Shown: positions 27,312-37,246, counted from the first letter of the stretch. The stretch is DNA of 64,000 nucleotides from Pseudomonadota bacterium (GCA_018261615.1 JAGTSE010000001.1:1-64000); one strand, 5' to 3'. Notes: a model not told the origin generated them from the sequence alone. Numbers and translations: made by a program.

Positions 27312-27637
27312 TGGCAACAAACCGCAGTCGTCGCTTGCGTAAAAAAATGCATATCGACGAATTCCAGGAACTGGGTTTTTCCGTTGCATGGCGTTTTCCG
27401 GAAGGTGCCAGCGAAGAGCAGATCGATAAAACCGTTGATGATTTTATCCAGGAAGTGATCGAGCCGAACAAACTGGCGTTTGACGGCAGTGGTTATCTGG
27501 CCTGGGACGGTCTGATTTGTTTGCAGGAAATCGGTAAATGTACCGAAGAACATCAGGCCATTGTGCGTAAGTGGCTGGAAGACCGCAAACTGAGCGAGGT
27601 ACGCATCAGCGAACTTTTCGACGTTTGGTGGGACTAA
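27311..27637 (+). CDS. yggL: DUF469 family protein YggL (ribosome-associated)
   Basis: The 108-residue protein matches E. coli YggL almost residue for residue (NRSRRLRKKMHIDEFQELGF at the start, SELFDVWWD at the end). It is implicated in 50S ribosome assembly in E. coli. It begins at the trmB stop and is followed by a terminator. Confidence 0.95.
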   Translation: MATNRSRRLRKKMHIDEFQELGFSVAWRFPEGASEEQIDKTVDDFIQEVIEPNKLAFDGSGYLAWDGLICLQEIGKCTEEHQAIVRKWLEDRKLSEVRISELFDVWWD

Positions 27638-27648
27638 TAAAGCATAAG

Positions 27649-27673
27649 GGGCCAGCATTAGCTGGCCCGTTTT
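27649..27673 (+). terminator. Terminator after trmB-yggL
   Basis: GGGCCAGC pairs with GCTGGCCC across a 4-base loop, followed by GTTTTGT. Confidence 0.8.
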
Positions 27674-27692
27674 GTCTCTACAGGAGTTTTTT

Positions 27693-28412
27693 ATGATGCG
27701 CAAAACGCTGTTGGCGGCGGCTCTTACGGTTACCGCGTTTGCGGCTCAGGCTGATTATCAATGTGGCGTGACGCCGCGTGACGATGTGATCATCAGCCCG
27801 CAAACCGTGCAGGTGAAAGGTGAGAACGGTAACTTGGTGATCACCCCGGACGGCAATGTCATGTTTAACGGCAAGCAACCTTCGCTAACCGCTGCACAGC
27901 GCGAGCAGGCGAAGGATTACCAGGCCGAATTGCGCAGCGCTCTGCCATGGATTGACGATGGCGCGCGCAGTCGCGTGGAGAAAAGCCGCGTGGCGCTGGA
28001 TACGATCATTGTCAAACAGGTAGGAGAGGACAGTAGCATGCGCAACCGTCTGACCAAACTGGATGCGCAGTTGAAAGAGCAGATGAACCGCATTGTTGAA
28101 CATCGCAACGATGGCCTGACATTCCACTACAAAGCGATTGATGAAGTGCGCGCTAATGGTCAGCAGTTAGTGAACCAGACTATGGGCGGCATTTTGCAGG
28201 ACAGCATCAACGAAATTGGGGCTAAAACTGTGCTGAAGAGCGGAAGTAATCCGTTACAGAGCGTGCTGGGGAGCCTCGGCGGTTTACAGACGGCTATTCA
28301 GGATGAGTGGAAAAACCAGGAAGCGGATTTCCAGCAGTTTGGCAAAGACGTTTGCAAGCGTGTCGTCTCGTTGGAAGAGAACCGCAAAGCGTTAACCGCC
28401 GGATTGAAGTGA
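27693..28412 (+). CDS. yggN: DUF2884 family secreted protein YggN
   Basis: The 239-residue protein has a signal peptide (MMRKTLLAAALTVTAFAAQA, cleavage before DYQCG) and is similar to E. coli YggN throughout. It is probably periplasmic; the function is unknown. ATG at 27693 follows a CAGGAG site. A strong hairpin follows the gene. In E. coli the next genes are yggM and ansB; here fepE is found instead. Confidence 0.93.
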   Translation: MMRKTLLAAALTVTAFAAQADYQCGVTPRDDVIISPQTVQVKGENGNLVITPDGNVMFNGKQPSLTAAQREQAKDYQAELRSALPWIDDGARSRVEKSRVALDTIIVKQVGEDSSMRNRLTKLDAQLKEQMNRIVEHRNDGLTFHYKAIDEVRANGQQLVNQTMGGILQDSINEIGAKTVLKSGSNPLQSVLGSLGGLQTAIQDEWKNQEADFQQFGKDVCKRVVSLEENRKALTAGLK

Positions 28413-28452
28413 TTCCCTGTTACGGGCTTGTTTATTTTCGAATAGTCCAATA

Positions 28453-28477
28453 AAGCCCGGCTATATTAGCCGGGCTT
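28453..28477. terminator. Terminator after yggN
   Basis: AAGCCCGGCTA pairs with TAGCCGGGCTT across a 3-base loop. Confidence 0.75.
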
Positions 28478-28546
28478 ACTATTTTACATGCCATATCATA
28501 TATCTTAAATATTTTCAAACTGCGTGATGATATTAAATAAAGTAGG

Positions 28547-28574
28547 TTGACAGGCGTTTTTGTTAATGTAATTG
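28547..28574 (+). promoter_or_regulatory. Candidate promoter for fepE
   Basis: TTGACA at 28547 is followed 16 bp later by TAATTG. The surrounding 28478-28640 stretch is AT-rich and has no gene. Confidence 0.35.
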
Positions 28575-28646
28575 AAATATATCGATTTAATTTACTTTAG
28601 GAAATATCCTATTGGTGCTAGTATTGAGTTTCAAATCACGGAATCG

Positions 28647-29762
28647 ATGCTTACCCACATGACATCACTGCATATTCAATCGAAAGATGACGCCTCTATC
28701 TATGAGGGTTTTTCTGAGCGCTACAAAAATACCGAGATTGATCTGCTCGGTTTAATTAGCACCTTGTGGCAGAGTAAACGAATTATTATCTCGACTATTC
28801 TGATATTTTCTGTGGTTGGATTCTTTATTAGTGCATTATTAACGCCAAAATGGATCAGCCTGGCGGAAATCACGCCAGCAGAAAAACCGCAATGGAGCCA
28901 GTTGCAAAAGACGCTTTCTACTTTGCAGGTTCTCGACGTTAAACCTTCCCTCGATAAGGTAGAAGTATTTAACCTGTTCCTGAAAAAGTTTAATTCTGAG
29001 TCGCTGCGCGAAGAGTTCCTGGCATCCTCCCCACTGGTGGCTGGTAGGCTGATGGCCTCTAATCCTGATGCCGAAGAGCTGCGCCGCGGTATTGTACTGC
29101 TGTCCGAGAAGATCAAGGCGGTCAATAACACGCAGGGGAAAAGCGCCGATAACGTACCTTACCAGTCCTGGACGTTAAGCTTCACCGCCCCTGTAGCTGG
29201 CGAGGCCAAGGAAATTCTTAACAGCTACATTGATTATATTTCTGCGTTGGTTGTTAAAGAAACATTAGAATATCTGCGTGAAGAAGTAGATTTAAAAAAG
29301 AATACGGAGAGGGAGTCTCTGGCGATGGAGCGTGAGCGGATGAATACGCTCCATGACACCAAATTGAAGCGACTAAATTACTCGCTGGAAGTGGCTAACG
29401 CTGCCGGTATTAAACGCCCTGTTTACAGTAATGGGCAATCCGTGCAGGATGACCCGGATTATTCTATTGCTCTGGGTGCTGATGGCATTGCTGAAAAACT
29501 TAAAATAGAACAGTCGATTGCCGATGTTACCCGGCTTAATGCGGATTTCCGTTATCGTGAACATCGCCTGGCGGAACTGGACAAACTGGATATTAAAGAT
29601 ATCACCTTCACGCCGTTTAAATATCAGCTTTCTCCGTCTTTACCTACCAAAAAAGAGGGGCCGGGACAGGTTTTATTTATTATTTTAGCGGCGCTGTGTG
29701 GTGGGGTTATTGCCAGTGCTGTGGTATTAGTGCGACACGCTTTGCAGCAACGGAATCATTAA
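28647..29762 (+). CDS. fepE: LPS O-antigen chain-length regulator, FepE/Wzz family
   Basis: The protein has about 371 residues. A membrane segment at about 47-67 follows EIDLLGLISTLWQSKR, a long periplasmic coiled-coil part lies in the middle, and a second membrane segment near the C-terminus follows FKYQLSPSLPTKKEGPG, the Wzz/FepE signature. It sets very long O-antigen modal length. I list ATG 28647 because GGAA lies 5 to 8 bases upstream; the ATG at 28659 (MTSLHIQS) aligns better with the E. coli FepE start. In E. coli fepE is in the enterobactin cluster, so the location differs. Confidence 0.87.
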   Translation: MLTHMTSLHIQSKDDASIYEGFSERYKNTEIDLLGLISTLWQSKRIIISTILIFSVVGFFISALLTPKWISLAEITPAEKPQWSQLQKTLSTLQVLDVKPSLDKVEVFNLFLKKFNSESLREEFLASSPLVAGRLMASNPDAEELRRGIVLLSEKIKAVNNTQGKSADNVPYQSWTLSFTAPVAGEAKEILNSYIDYISALVVKETLEYLREEVDLKKNTERESLAMERERMNTLHDTKLKRLNYSLEVANAAGIKRPVYSNGQSVQDDPDYSIALGADGIAEKLKIEQSIADVTRLNADFRYREHRLAELDKLDIKDITFTPFKYQLSPSLPTKKEGPGQVLFIILAALCGGVIASAVVLVRHALQQRNH

Positions 29763-29780
29763 TATTCCTGTAGTACTTTC

Positions 29781-29807
29781 GGCTCTCTGCGTTCCGTGCA
29801 GAGGGCC
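29781..29807. terminator. Hairpin between convergent fepE and hemW
   Basis: GGCTCTCTGC pairs, with one G-T wobble, with GCAGAGGGCC across a 7-base loop. It probably ends both transcripts. Confidence 0.6.
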
Positions 29808-29814
29808 AAAGTCT

Positions 29815-30951
29815 TTATTCAGCCAGAAACAACTCAAGCAGAGAATTGAGAAACAGCTTACCGTGTTCTGTTATTTGCCAGGATGTGTCGCATTCACTCA
29901 AATAATTTAATGCCAGCGCCTGCTCGATCTGTGTGCGTATTGTGCTTTCATCCAGCCCGGTGTAGCGGGTGAATTCAGCGCGCGGCGCAGGCTCCAGCAG
30001 GCGAAAGCGATTCATAAAGAATTCGAACGGTTTATCCTGCGCTTCAACATCGTGCTGCTTATCAAGATATTTTCCCTGCATATACCCACGCGGATGGCGA
30101 GTTTTCGCCGTGCGCAGAATGCGCCCATCCGCAAAAGTGACTTTACCATGCGCGCCGCAACCAATACCCAGGTAATCACCAAAGCGCCAGTAATTGAGGT
30201 TATGCTGACACTGATAACCCGGTTTCGCATAGGCTGAGGTTTCATACTGCTGATAGCCAGCTGCAGTAAGGATCTGGTGTCCCTGCTCGAAAATATCCCA
30301 CAGCGCATCGTCATCCGGCAGCACCGGCGGGCGCGAGCCAAACAGCGTATTGGGTTCGATAGTCAGTTGATACCACGACAGATGCGGAGGGTTGAGTTTG
30401 ATGGCCTGGCGCAGATCGTCCAGCGCTTCTTCCAGCGACTGATCCGGCAGGCCGTGCATCAAATCAAGGTTAAAGCTGCGCAGCCCCAGCCCGCTTGCCA
30501 GCTTCGCTGCACGTTTCGCTTCCTCCGGGCCGTGAATTCGCCCGAGCCGCTGAAGCTTGGTTTCACTGAAGCTTTGCACGCCGATGGAGATACGGTTCAC
30601 CCCTGCACGCTGGTAATCGACAAAACGGTCTGCTTCCACAGTGCCTGGATTGGCCTCCATGGTGATTTCCGCATCGGCCGCCAGCGGCAGCCGGGCGCGC
30701 ACACCATCCAGCAGCGTTTGCATCGCCGGGCCGGACAGCAGGCTCGGTGTACCGCCACCAATAAAGATGGTCTTTATTTCACGTCCCTGCGCCCATGGCG
30801 CGTCAGCATCGAGATCGTTCAGCAGATGCTGAACGTAATCGTCGTGCGGTACTGCGCCCTTCAGCGCGTGCGAGTTGAAGTCGCAGTACGGGCATTTCTG
30901 CACGCACCAGGGGATATGGATATAAAGGCTCAGAGGTGGCAAATCAGCCAT
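29815..30951 (-). CDS. hemW: Heme chaperone HemW (radical SAM family)
   Basis: The protein has 378 residues. The radical-SAM motif [10 protein letters not shown] (CxxxCxxC) lies at about residues 16-25, and GGGTPSLL and the HemN-like C-terminal domain follow. It resembles coproporphyrinogen dehydrogenase but lacks that activity in E. coli and instead delivers heme. Its start overlaps the end of rdgB by 8 bp. Confidence 0.96.
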   Translation of the reverse strand: MADLPPLSLYIHIPWCVQKCPYCDFNSHALKGAVPHDDYVQHLLNDLDADAPWAQGREIKTIFIGGGTPSLLSGPAMQTLLDGVRARLPLAADAEITMEANPGTVEADRFVDYQRAGVNRISIGVQSFSETKLQRLGRIHGPEEAKRAAKLASGLGLRSFNLDLMHGLPDQSLEEALDDLRQAIKLNPPHLSWYQLTIEPNTLFGSRPPVLPDDDALWDIFEQGHQILTAAGYQQYETSAYAKPGYQCQHNLNYWRFGDYLGIGCGAHGKVTFADGRILRTAKTRHPRGYMQGKYLDKQHDVEAQDKPFEFFMNRFRLLEPAPRAEFTRYTGLDESTIRTQIEQALALNYLSECDTSWQITEHGKLFLNSLLELFLAE

Positions 30952-31537
30952 TACGCAATGCTTCCAGTAACAGTTTCAACGCTTGACCGCGATGGGAAAT
31001 GGCGCTTTTCTCTTCGCGGGTAAGTTCCGCCGCGGTTTTACCCCTGGAAGGAACAAAGAAAATCGGATCGTAACCAAAACCGCCGCTACCAGCCGACTGT
31101 CGTGCGATTACACCAGGCCAGCTACCGTGACACACCAGCGGAGTCGGATCGTCCGCATGACGCATATAGACCAGCACACAGTGGAACTGTGCGGTACGTT
31201 GTTCATTCGGGACAGATTTCAGCGCATCAAGCAGCTTTTCCAGGTTCTGCTGATCGGTCGCATCCACGCCGGAATAGCGCGCCGAATAGATCCCCGGAGC
31301 GCCCTGCAATGCATCAACCGCCAGGCCGGAATCGTCAGCGATGGCGGGCAAACCGGTAACCTGCGCCGCGTGGCGGGCTTTGAGGATGGCGTTCTCAATA
31401 AACGTCAGCCCGGTCTCTTCCGCGGACTCAACACCCAGCTCAGTTTGTGCGACCACGTCGAGGCCGAAATCATTCAATAGCGAGGCAAGCTCGCGCACTT
31501 TACCGGCATTACCGGTCGCGAGAACAACTTTTTGCAT
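30944..31537 (-). CDS. rdgB: dITP/XTP pyrophosphatase (Ham1/RdgB)
   Basis: The protein has 197 residues with the family start [52 protein letters not shown], and [11 protein letters not shown]. It hydrolyses dITP and XTP to keep deaminated purines out of DNA. It lies in the yggS-yggT-yggU-rdgB-hemW operon. Confidence 0.97.
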   Translation of the reverse strand: MQKVVLATGNAGKVRELASLLNDFGLDVVAQTELGVESAEETGLTFIENAILKARHAAQVTGLPAIADDSGLAVDALQGAPGIYSARYSGVDATDQQNLEKLLDALKSVPNEQRTAQFHCVLVYMRHADDPTPLVCHGSWPGVIARQSAGSGGFGYDPIFFVPSRGKTAAELTREEKSAISHRGQALKLLLEALRNG

Positions 31538-31545
31538 AGTGGGTC

Positions 31546-31836
31546 CTAATCGATTAGCGCCGCGACTTCCGTCGGGATCTGTTGCGGGTGGGTAATTTTA
31601 ATCTGCTTATGGCGACCAAGTTCGCCTTTTTCAATCACCACCTGTTTTTTTGCCACGCGAAACTGCTTTGCGAGGTATTTGACCAGGTGCGCATTTGCCT
31701 GGCCGTCTACAGGCGGAGCGGTGATGGCGACTTTCAGTTCGTCGCCATGCAACCCGATAATGCTGTCGCGGCTGGCTTTTGGCTGAATGTACAGCCGCAA
31801 AACCAGCCCCTCTTCACAGGTAGAAACGGCACTCAT
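31546..31836 (-). CDS. yggU: DUF167 family protein YggU
   Basis: The 96-residue protein carries the DUF167 core [38 protein letters not shown] and [12 protein letters not shown]. Function is unknown. ATG at 31836 overlaps the yggT stop by 4 nt. Confidence 0.95.
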   Translation of the reverse strand: MSAVSTCEEGLVLRLYIQPKASRDSIIGLHGDELKVAITAPPVDGQANAHLVKYLAKQFRVAKKQVVIEKGELGRHKQIKITHPQQIPTEVAALID

Positions 31837-32399
31837 AGTGCCATCCACAACCCCGGCAGAAGAATATCGCCGGTGGATTGCAGCAGCTCCGCAACGCCCA
31901 TGTTGATGACGTACAGCAGCAGCACCAGGATCATCGGCGAGAAGTCGATGCCGCCCATCGCTGGCAACAGATTACGGATTGGGCGCAGCAACGGTTCCGT
32001 CAACTGTATTAAAGCGTATTCGACCGGGCTACGGCCCTGGCTAACCCAACTCATGATCGCCATGACCAGCAGCACCCAGAAAATCATCAGGCCAATGGTT
32101 TTCAGTAAAATCAACAGCGCGGAAATCCAGATGATCGGCTGGAACGTGATCACCATAAACAGTACGATCGCTTTGATAAGACTGAGCACAAAAGCGACCA
32201 GCAGCGAGGCGCTATCCAGCGGCCCCAGCGGCGGAATGACACGGCGCAACGGCCCGACAATCGGCTGTGTAGATTTCACTACAAACTGCGAAAACGGGTT
32301 GTAAAAATCGCAGCGTGCCCACTGCATCCAGACGCGCAACAGCAGAACCATCGTATAGAGTTCAAGCACTGTCGAGAGCAGGAAAGTCAACGTCTTCAT
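31833..32399 (-). CDS. yggT: YggT family inner-membrane protein
   Basis: The 188-residue protein contains two YGGT repeats, each with paired membrane segments and a PxxxxxR-type motif ([38 protein letters not shown]). It has been linked to osmotic-stress tolerance. Start ATG 32399. It follows yggS by 18 bp. Confidence 0.95.
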   Translation of the reverse strand: MKTLTFLLSTVLELYTMVLLLRVWMQWARCDFYNPFSQFVVKSTQPIVGPLRRVIPPLGPLDSASLLVAFVLSLIKAIVLFMVITFQPIIWISALLILLKTIGLMIFWVLLVMAIMSWVSQGRSPVEYALIQLTEPLLRPIRNLLPAMGGIDFSPMILVLLLYVINMGVAELLQSTGDILLPGLWMAL

Positions 32400-32417
32400 G
32401 GCGTTCCTCAATATTCC

Positions 32418-33122
32418 TTAATTTTTCGTGTAATCGCGCGCACCAAAAATAGCTGTCCCGATGCGCACCATCGTGCTGCCAGCCGCAATGGCGGCGGTCA
32501 TGTCATCCGTCATGCCCAGTGACAGGGTATCCACCGTTGGATAACGTGTTTTGAGCGCTTCAAATGCTACAGCCATTTGCCGTGCTACGGCAAACTGCCG
32601 TGCGTACTCCGTTTCTGGCGCGGGGATCGCCATCAAACCACGCAGGCAAACGCCTGGTAATTCAACGATCTGTGCCGCCAGCGCATCCAGCTCGCCGAGG
32701 GCAATGCCCGATTTGCTCTGCTCATCGCTGATGTTGACCTGAATCAGCACATTCAGCGGCGGCAGGTCGGCGGGGCGCTGTTCGCTTAAGCGGCTGGCGA
32801 TGCGCAAACGATCGATGGTGTGGCACCAATCGAAATGTTCGGCTACCAGACGGCTTTTGTTGGACTGCAACGGCCCGATAAAGTGCCATTGCAGGTCTTC
32901 CTCGCCCACCTTGCGGAAGTGAAGGATCTTATCGACCCCTTCCTGAACATAGTTTTCCCCAAACGCACGCTGTCCAGCATTGATGGCTTCTGCGACAGCG
33001 CTCGCAGGCTTAGTTTTGCTCACTGCAAGTAAAGTAACTTCTGCTGGATCACGGCCGCATTGTGTTGCAGCAGCGGAGATTTTGTCCCGGACCTGTGCCA
33101 GGTTGTGCGCAATATCGTTCAT
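32418..33122 (-). CDS. yggS: PLP homeostasis protein YggS (COG0325)
   Basis: The protein has 234 residues. The PLP lysine is in LLAVSKTKPAS (Lys36), and the barrel motifs GENYVQE, WHFIGPLQSNKSR and SLGMTDDM are present. It binds PLP and helps to balance vitamin B6 and amino-acid pools. Its start is only 17 bp from the start of the divergent yggR gene, so promoters must overlap the coding regions. Confidence 0.96.
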   Translation of the reverse strand: MNDIAHNLAQVRDKISAAATQCGRDPAEVTLLAVSKTKPASAVAEAINAGQRAFGENYVQEGVDKILHFRKVGEEDLQWHFIGPLQSNKSRLVAEHFDWCHTIDRLRIASRLSEQRPADLPPLNVLIQVNISDEQSKSGIALGELDALAAQIVELPGVCLRGLMAIPAPETEYARQFAVARQMAVAFEALKTRYPTVDTLSLGMTDDMTAAIAAGSTMVRIGTAIFGARDYTKN

Positions 33123-33139
33123 ATTTCCAGGATAGCGTT

Positions 33140-34120
33140 ATGGATATAGATGAAATAGTGGAGCTTAGTGTAAAGCATAATGTCTCGGATCTACACCTGT
33201 GCAGTCATTGTCCACCGCGATGGCGACAACAGGGACGTCTGGTGCCTGCGCCTTTTCCTACGCCTGATGTCAGCGGGTTTATCAATGCGCATCTGAGCAG
33301 CGCGTTGCAGCAGCAATGGCGCGAACAGGGACAGGTTGATTTCGCCCTTACCACCGCGCGCGGACAGCGCTTGCGTGCTGGCGCGTTCAACCATCATCAG
33401 GGCATCTCTCTGGCGCTGCGATTGCTGACGCAAAACAGCCCATTGCTCGCAGAACTGGATGCGCCCGCCGCGCTGAACACGCTGCTGGAGCGGGATAACG
33501 GGCTTATTCTGGTTACCGGCGCCACCGGCAGCGGAAAATCCACGACTCTTGCGGCGATGGTTGATCATCTCAATCAACATCATGACGGGCATATTTTGAC
33601 GCTGGAAGATCCGATCGAATTTGTCCATACCAGCAAGCGCTGCTTGATCCAGCAGCGGGAGATCGGCCAGCACTGTAACTCATTCGCTGCTGGTTTGCGT
33701 GCAGCGCTGCGTGAAGATCCAGATGTGATCCTGCTGGGCGAGTTGCGCGACAGCGAAACCATCCGTCTGGCTTTGACCGCCGCAGAGACCGGTCATCTGG
33801 TGCTGGCCACGCTGCATACGCGTGGGGCAGCGCAGGCGGTAGAACGTCTGGTGGATACGTTTCCGGCGCAGGAGAAAGATCCGGTACGCAGCCAACTGGC
33901 CGGAAGCCTGCAAGCGGTGCTGGCGCAGAGGCTGGAAGCAGACACGCGGGGAGGGCGGATCGCGCTGTTTGAACTGCTGATTAATTCTCCGGCGGTTGCT
34001 AATCTGATTCGCGAGGGCAAAACGCACCAGTTGCCCGGCGTGATGCAGACCGGGCAGCAGGCGGGCATGCAGACCTTTGCGCAGAGCCATCAGCAGCGCG
34101 TTCAGCAGGGCTGGCTTTAA
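33140..34120 (+). CDS. yggR: PilT/GspE-type ATPase YggR
   Basis: The 326-residue protein has the Walker A motif GATGSGKSTT, Asp box (LEDPIEF), Walker B (REDPDVILLGELRDSETI) and His box (HLVLATLHTRGAAQAVERL). It resembles the twitching-motility retraction ATPase PilT. No pilus assembly genes are nearby, so the partner is unclear. Its end overlaps the convergent FAD oxidoreductase gene by 4 bp. Confidence 0.93.
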   Translation: MDIDEIVELSVKHNVSDLHLCSHCPPRWRQQGRLVPAPFPTPDVSGFINAHLSSALQQQWREQGQVDFALTTARGQRLRAGAFNHHQGISLALRLLTQNSPLLAELDAPAALNTLLERDNGLILVTGATGSGKSTTLAAMVDHLNQHHDGHILTLEDPIEFVHTSKRCLIQQREIGQHCNSFAAGLRAALREDPDVILLGELRDSETIRLALTAAETGHLVLATLHTRGAAQAVERLVDTFPAQEKDPVRSQLAGSLQAVLAQRLEADTRGGRIALFELLINSPAVANLIREGKTHQLPGVMQTGQQAGMQTFAQSHQQRVQQGWL

Positions 34121-36375
34121 CGCACGTTTAGCGAATAAACCGCAGGCAGGGCGCCCGCAGTTGCGAGGATCTCCAGCCGTACGCTTAATGCTGTCAGTGG
34201 TTCGGGGAAGCGGTGCTGGCAGACGGAGTGGTGATTATCCCGCACTTCGGCCAGGAGTTTATCGCTTGCCCACAGGCGGTAGTGCGTAATACAGTGCGGC
34301 GTTACTGCGTAGTGATGGCCCATTTGTACCGACTCCATGGCGTTATCAAAGTCGTTGTCCTGCACCAGCGTCAACTGATGGATCTGGCGCGGCGTGGCCC
34401 AACGCCAGACGATCTCCGGGGTTGGATCGTTAGCATCCGGCATCCAGCCGTTGATCTGCTGCTCCGGGCGCAGGTGTCCGTTGAGCACGTTCTGTACGCT
34501 CCAGGCCGTTAGCGGCTGGCTGAAACGCAGGGCCGGCATAATTTGTTGCGGATGACGGCGCGGTAACCAGAAGTCGAACTCGTCGACGCCATAATCGCCA
34601 TCGACAACCTGACGAGTGTGTTTTGCCACGCGTGCATTCAGGCTGTTAAATACCGTCATCATGCCGGGAAGATGAGTATCCGTCAGGGCGATCTCGATCG
34701 CATCCTGCGCGTCAAAGGCGATAAACAGATACTGGTCGCGCTCGCTCTGCCAGCGAAATGACAATGTGTGCCAGGCTTCACCGGAAACCTGTAGTACAGA
34801 CTCGTCATATTGATAATCAGGGGTAAAATTTCCGGCTCGCGCGCTACCGAGCAGGGATACTGCCAGCGTTTGTGTTGTTTTTGCCTTTAGAAACAATGAG
34901 ATACAAGGAAGCGGTGCGCCAGCCTGTACTGGTAGCAGTAGTGCCATCCGCCCGGTTAATACGTGCCAGCGACCACTGACAGGAAGTTCAGTCAGTTGAT
35001 ATTCGCTGCTGGCGCTGACCTCGGCTCCGCACGCCGGATCGTTCAGCCAGCGCCGTGGAATATAGCAGCCGTTAACTTGTAGCTGCTGTTGCAGTAAGCC
35101 GATGTGCGTAGGCTCCGCCAGTTCGCGCGGGGTAAGGCGCTCTGTTTTACACAGTGCGGCGGCGCGTCCCACCACTTCACCTAGCAGGCCGCAGGTGCAC
35201 ATCACGCGGTCGCTGCCAAATGCGACATGGGAGGCGGAAATCAGCCTGCCGGTGAGGAACAGATTGTCCAGCGAGCGGCTATAAAGGCTGCGAAATGGAA
35301 TGGTGTAGGTGCCTTTGCTGTGAAACTGGCGGCAGCCGTCGTGAGTGCTGTAAACGCCATCAGCCGGATGCAGGTCGATCGACCAGCTGCCGTATGCCAC
35401 GGCATCGTAGTGATCGCGTTGTTCGATAATATCCTGCTGACACAGTAAATGATCGCCAAGGAATCGGCGGCTCTCGCGCTTGCCAGGAATTACGCCTACC
35501 CATTCGATGGTCATATTGGCGGCTTCCGGGAAGTTGCCGGAGTTTTTAATATGATCCCAGACGCCCCAGACGATTTTCCACAGTTCCCATTTGATCTCTT
35601 CGCTTTCATACACGGTATCAAGGCGGCCTCCCCACTCCAGCCACCACAGATCACAACCGTTCAACGTTGATGTCAGCCGCTTGTAGCGCGGGATCTCGGT
35701 TATATCTTGCAGCGCAAAAGAGGGCGGCACAAAGTTGACCGGTCCATCAGTTTGTTTGGTATAGAAGTAGATCGAATGGCCTAGCTTATGACCGAAATGA
35801 TCCCCCGGTGCCATTTTCTCGCCCAATTCTTGTGCGTCTTCCGCGCCCTCGCGATATTCAGCACCCGCCAGAAAACCCAGCACGCCATCGCCAGTGGCGT
35901 CGCAGAATTGCGCTGCATTTACGCTGTAAAAGGTTTCGTTGATCGGATTGAAGGCTTTGATGCGGGTAATGTGCTGCTGCTCTTTTTCCACTTCATAAAC
36001 GGCGGTATTTAGCAGAAGCGTTAACCCCGGCTGGCTTTTTGCCAAATCCAGCAGGACCAGATCGAACATCACCGGGTTGCCCTCTTTGTTGCGCCAGAGG
36101 TTCTCTTCCATGATTTCGCCCATGATGCCGCCTTCGCGCGCCCAGCGGTTATTGTTCCCCATATGCGACGTGGCGCCATTCGCCCACAGTCTTACTTCAC
36201 TGGAGGCATTCCCACCAAGTACTGGCCTGTCCTGAATCAGTACCACTTGTAAGCCGTCGCGGGCAGCCGCAAGAGCGGCGCAAAGACCGGCAAGTCCGCC
36301 ACCTGCGACTAACAGATCGCGGCGCAGATGCTGTGTCGGAAAGGTTCTCGCCTCGCTATGGGGAAAGATCTTCAT
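34117..36375 (-). CDS. FAD-dependent oxidoreductase of unknown substrate
   Basis: The protein has 752 residues. The N-terminal FAD-binding Rossmann motif is LLVAGGGLAGLCAALAAARDG, followed by DRPVLGGNASSEVR and FCDATGDGVLGFLAGAEY, the signature of the FAD_oxidored (PF12831) family. The C-terminal 300 residues look like an added beta-rich domain. Start ATG 36375 has AAGGATACAAGG upstream. It is divergent from an IclR regulator, 65 bp away, and the two form a likely inducible unit for catabolism of an unknown carbon compound. Neither gene is at this site in E. coli. Confidence 0.8.
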   Translation of the reverse strand: MKIFPHSEARTFPTQHLRRDLLVAGGGLAGLCAALAAARDGLQVVLIQDRPVLGGNASSEVRLWANGATSHMGNNNRWAREGGIMGEIMEENLWRNKEGNPVMFDLVLLDLAKSQPGLTLLLNTAVYEVEKEQQHITRIKAFNPINETFYSVNAAQFCDATGDGVLGFLAGAEYREGAEDAQELGEKMAPGDHFGHKLGHSIYFYTKQTDGPVNFVPPSFALQDITEIPRYKRLTSTLNGCDLWWLEWGGRLDTVYESEEIKWELWKIVWGVWDHIKNSGNFPEAANMTIEWVGVIPGKRESRRFLGDHLLCQQDIIEQRDHYDAVAYGSWSIDLHPADGVYSTHDGCRQFHSKGTYTIPFRSLYSRSLDNLFLTGRLISASHVAFGSDRVMCTCGLLGEVVGRAAALCKTERLTPRELAEPTHIGLLQQQLQVNGCYIPRRWLNDPACGAEVSASSEYQLTELPVSGRWHVLTGRMALLLPVQAGAPLPCISLFLKAKTTQTLAVSLLGSARAGNFTPDYQYDESVLQVSGEAWHTLSFRWQSERDQYLFIAFDAQDAIEIALTDTHLPGMMTVFNSLNARVAKHTRQVVDGDYGVDEFDFWLPRRHPQQIMPALRFSQPLTAWSVQNVLNGHLRPEQQINGWMPDANDPTPEIVWRWATPRQIHQLTLVQDNDFDNAMESVQMGHHYAVTPHCITHYRLWASDKLLAEVRDNHHSVCQHRFPEPLTALSVRLEILATAGALPAVYSLNVR

Positions 36376-36440
36376 AACCTTGTATCCTTCTTTACTGGCG
36401 GTAAAATCGAATTTTGAGCAATCTGATAAGCGAATCCTGA

Positions 36441-37133
36441 ATGTCCTCACAACCTAACCAAAGCCTGATTGATGGTATCCGCTGCCTGCAGTACCTGGTT
36501 TCCAGTGGGCGCGCCATTGGTTGCCGCGAGCTGGCTCGCCTGATGGGCATTAACACTACGCGCGTCAACCGGTTGCTGATGACCATGGCGTCGATCGGCC
36601 TGACCATGCAGGATGCTCAGCGACGCTATCTTCCAGGGCCTGGCATCCATGCGCTGGCGGCGCAGGCGATTCGCGGGTCGGCGCTTTTCTCCCAGGCACT
36701 CCCTCTGCTTGAACGCTATGCGCCGAAAGACATCGTGGTGGCGATGGGTGTGCTGTGGGAGGATCAGGTCATTTATATCTATCACTCCGAACCTGGTAGC
36801 CAGGTCACCCAGGCGCTGGTCGGTTTTCACATGCTGCCCGCCTGGCAATCCGTCATCGGCATGTCGCTGCTGGCGGCGGAAAGCGATGATGAACTGCAAA
36901 AACGCTTTACTGACGAGCAGTGGCAGCAGCTTGGCCCACATGTGGCTCTGCAGCGTCAGCATGGTCATGTGCTCTGGCATCATGACGATGGCGAAGTGTC
37001 AATGGCCAAACCCCTCGGCGCACACTCTGCGGCGCTGGCCTTTGCCGGGATGTGGAACATCGAAGACGCTGAGGTCGAAATCCGCTTGCAGGCGCTTCAT
37101 ACGCTGGCCAGTCATCTGACGGAAAAGGCCTGA
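36441..37133 (+). CDS. IclR-family transcriptional regulator
   Basis: The 230-residue protein has an N-terminal winged helix (SLIDGIRCLQYLVSSGRAIGCRELARLMGINTTRVNRLLMTM as seen across residues 8-49) and a C-terminal effector domain (MGVLWEDQVIYIYHS, LLAAESDDEL). It is divergently placed beside the FAD oxidoreductase gene and is probably its regulator. The effector is unknown. Confidence 0.85.
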   Translation: MSSQPNQSLIDGIRCLQYLVSSGRAIGCRELARLMGINTTRVNRLLMTMASIGLTMQDAQRRYLPGPGIHALAAQAIRGSALFSQALPLLERYAPKDIVVAMGVLWEDQVIYIYHSEPGSQVTQALVGFHMLPAWQSVIGMSLLAAESDDELQKRFTDEQWQQLGPHVALQRQHGHVLWHHDDGEVSMAKPLGAHSAALAFAGMWNIEDAEVEIRLQALHTLASHLTEKA

Positions 37134-37221
37134 CAGATTTATTGTGCTGTTGTGTTTCTTTTATAGAAACAAAGATGGAAATGCAAAAAGGGCGGTCAGA
37201 AACTGTGAAAAGGATCGGCAA

Positions 37222-37246
37222 AAAGCCGCGGTCGACGCGCGGCTTT
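37222..37246 (+). terminator. Hairpin after the IclR gene
   Basis: AAAGCCGCG pairs with CGCGGCTTT across a 7-base loop, with a short T-rich tail (TTTATT). It lies between convergent genes and may serve both. Confidence 0.6.
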
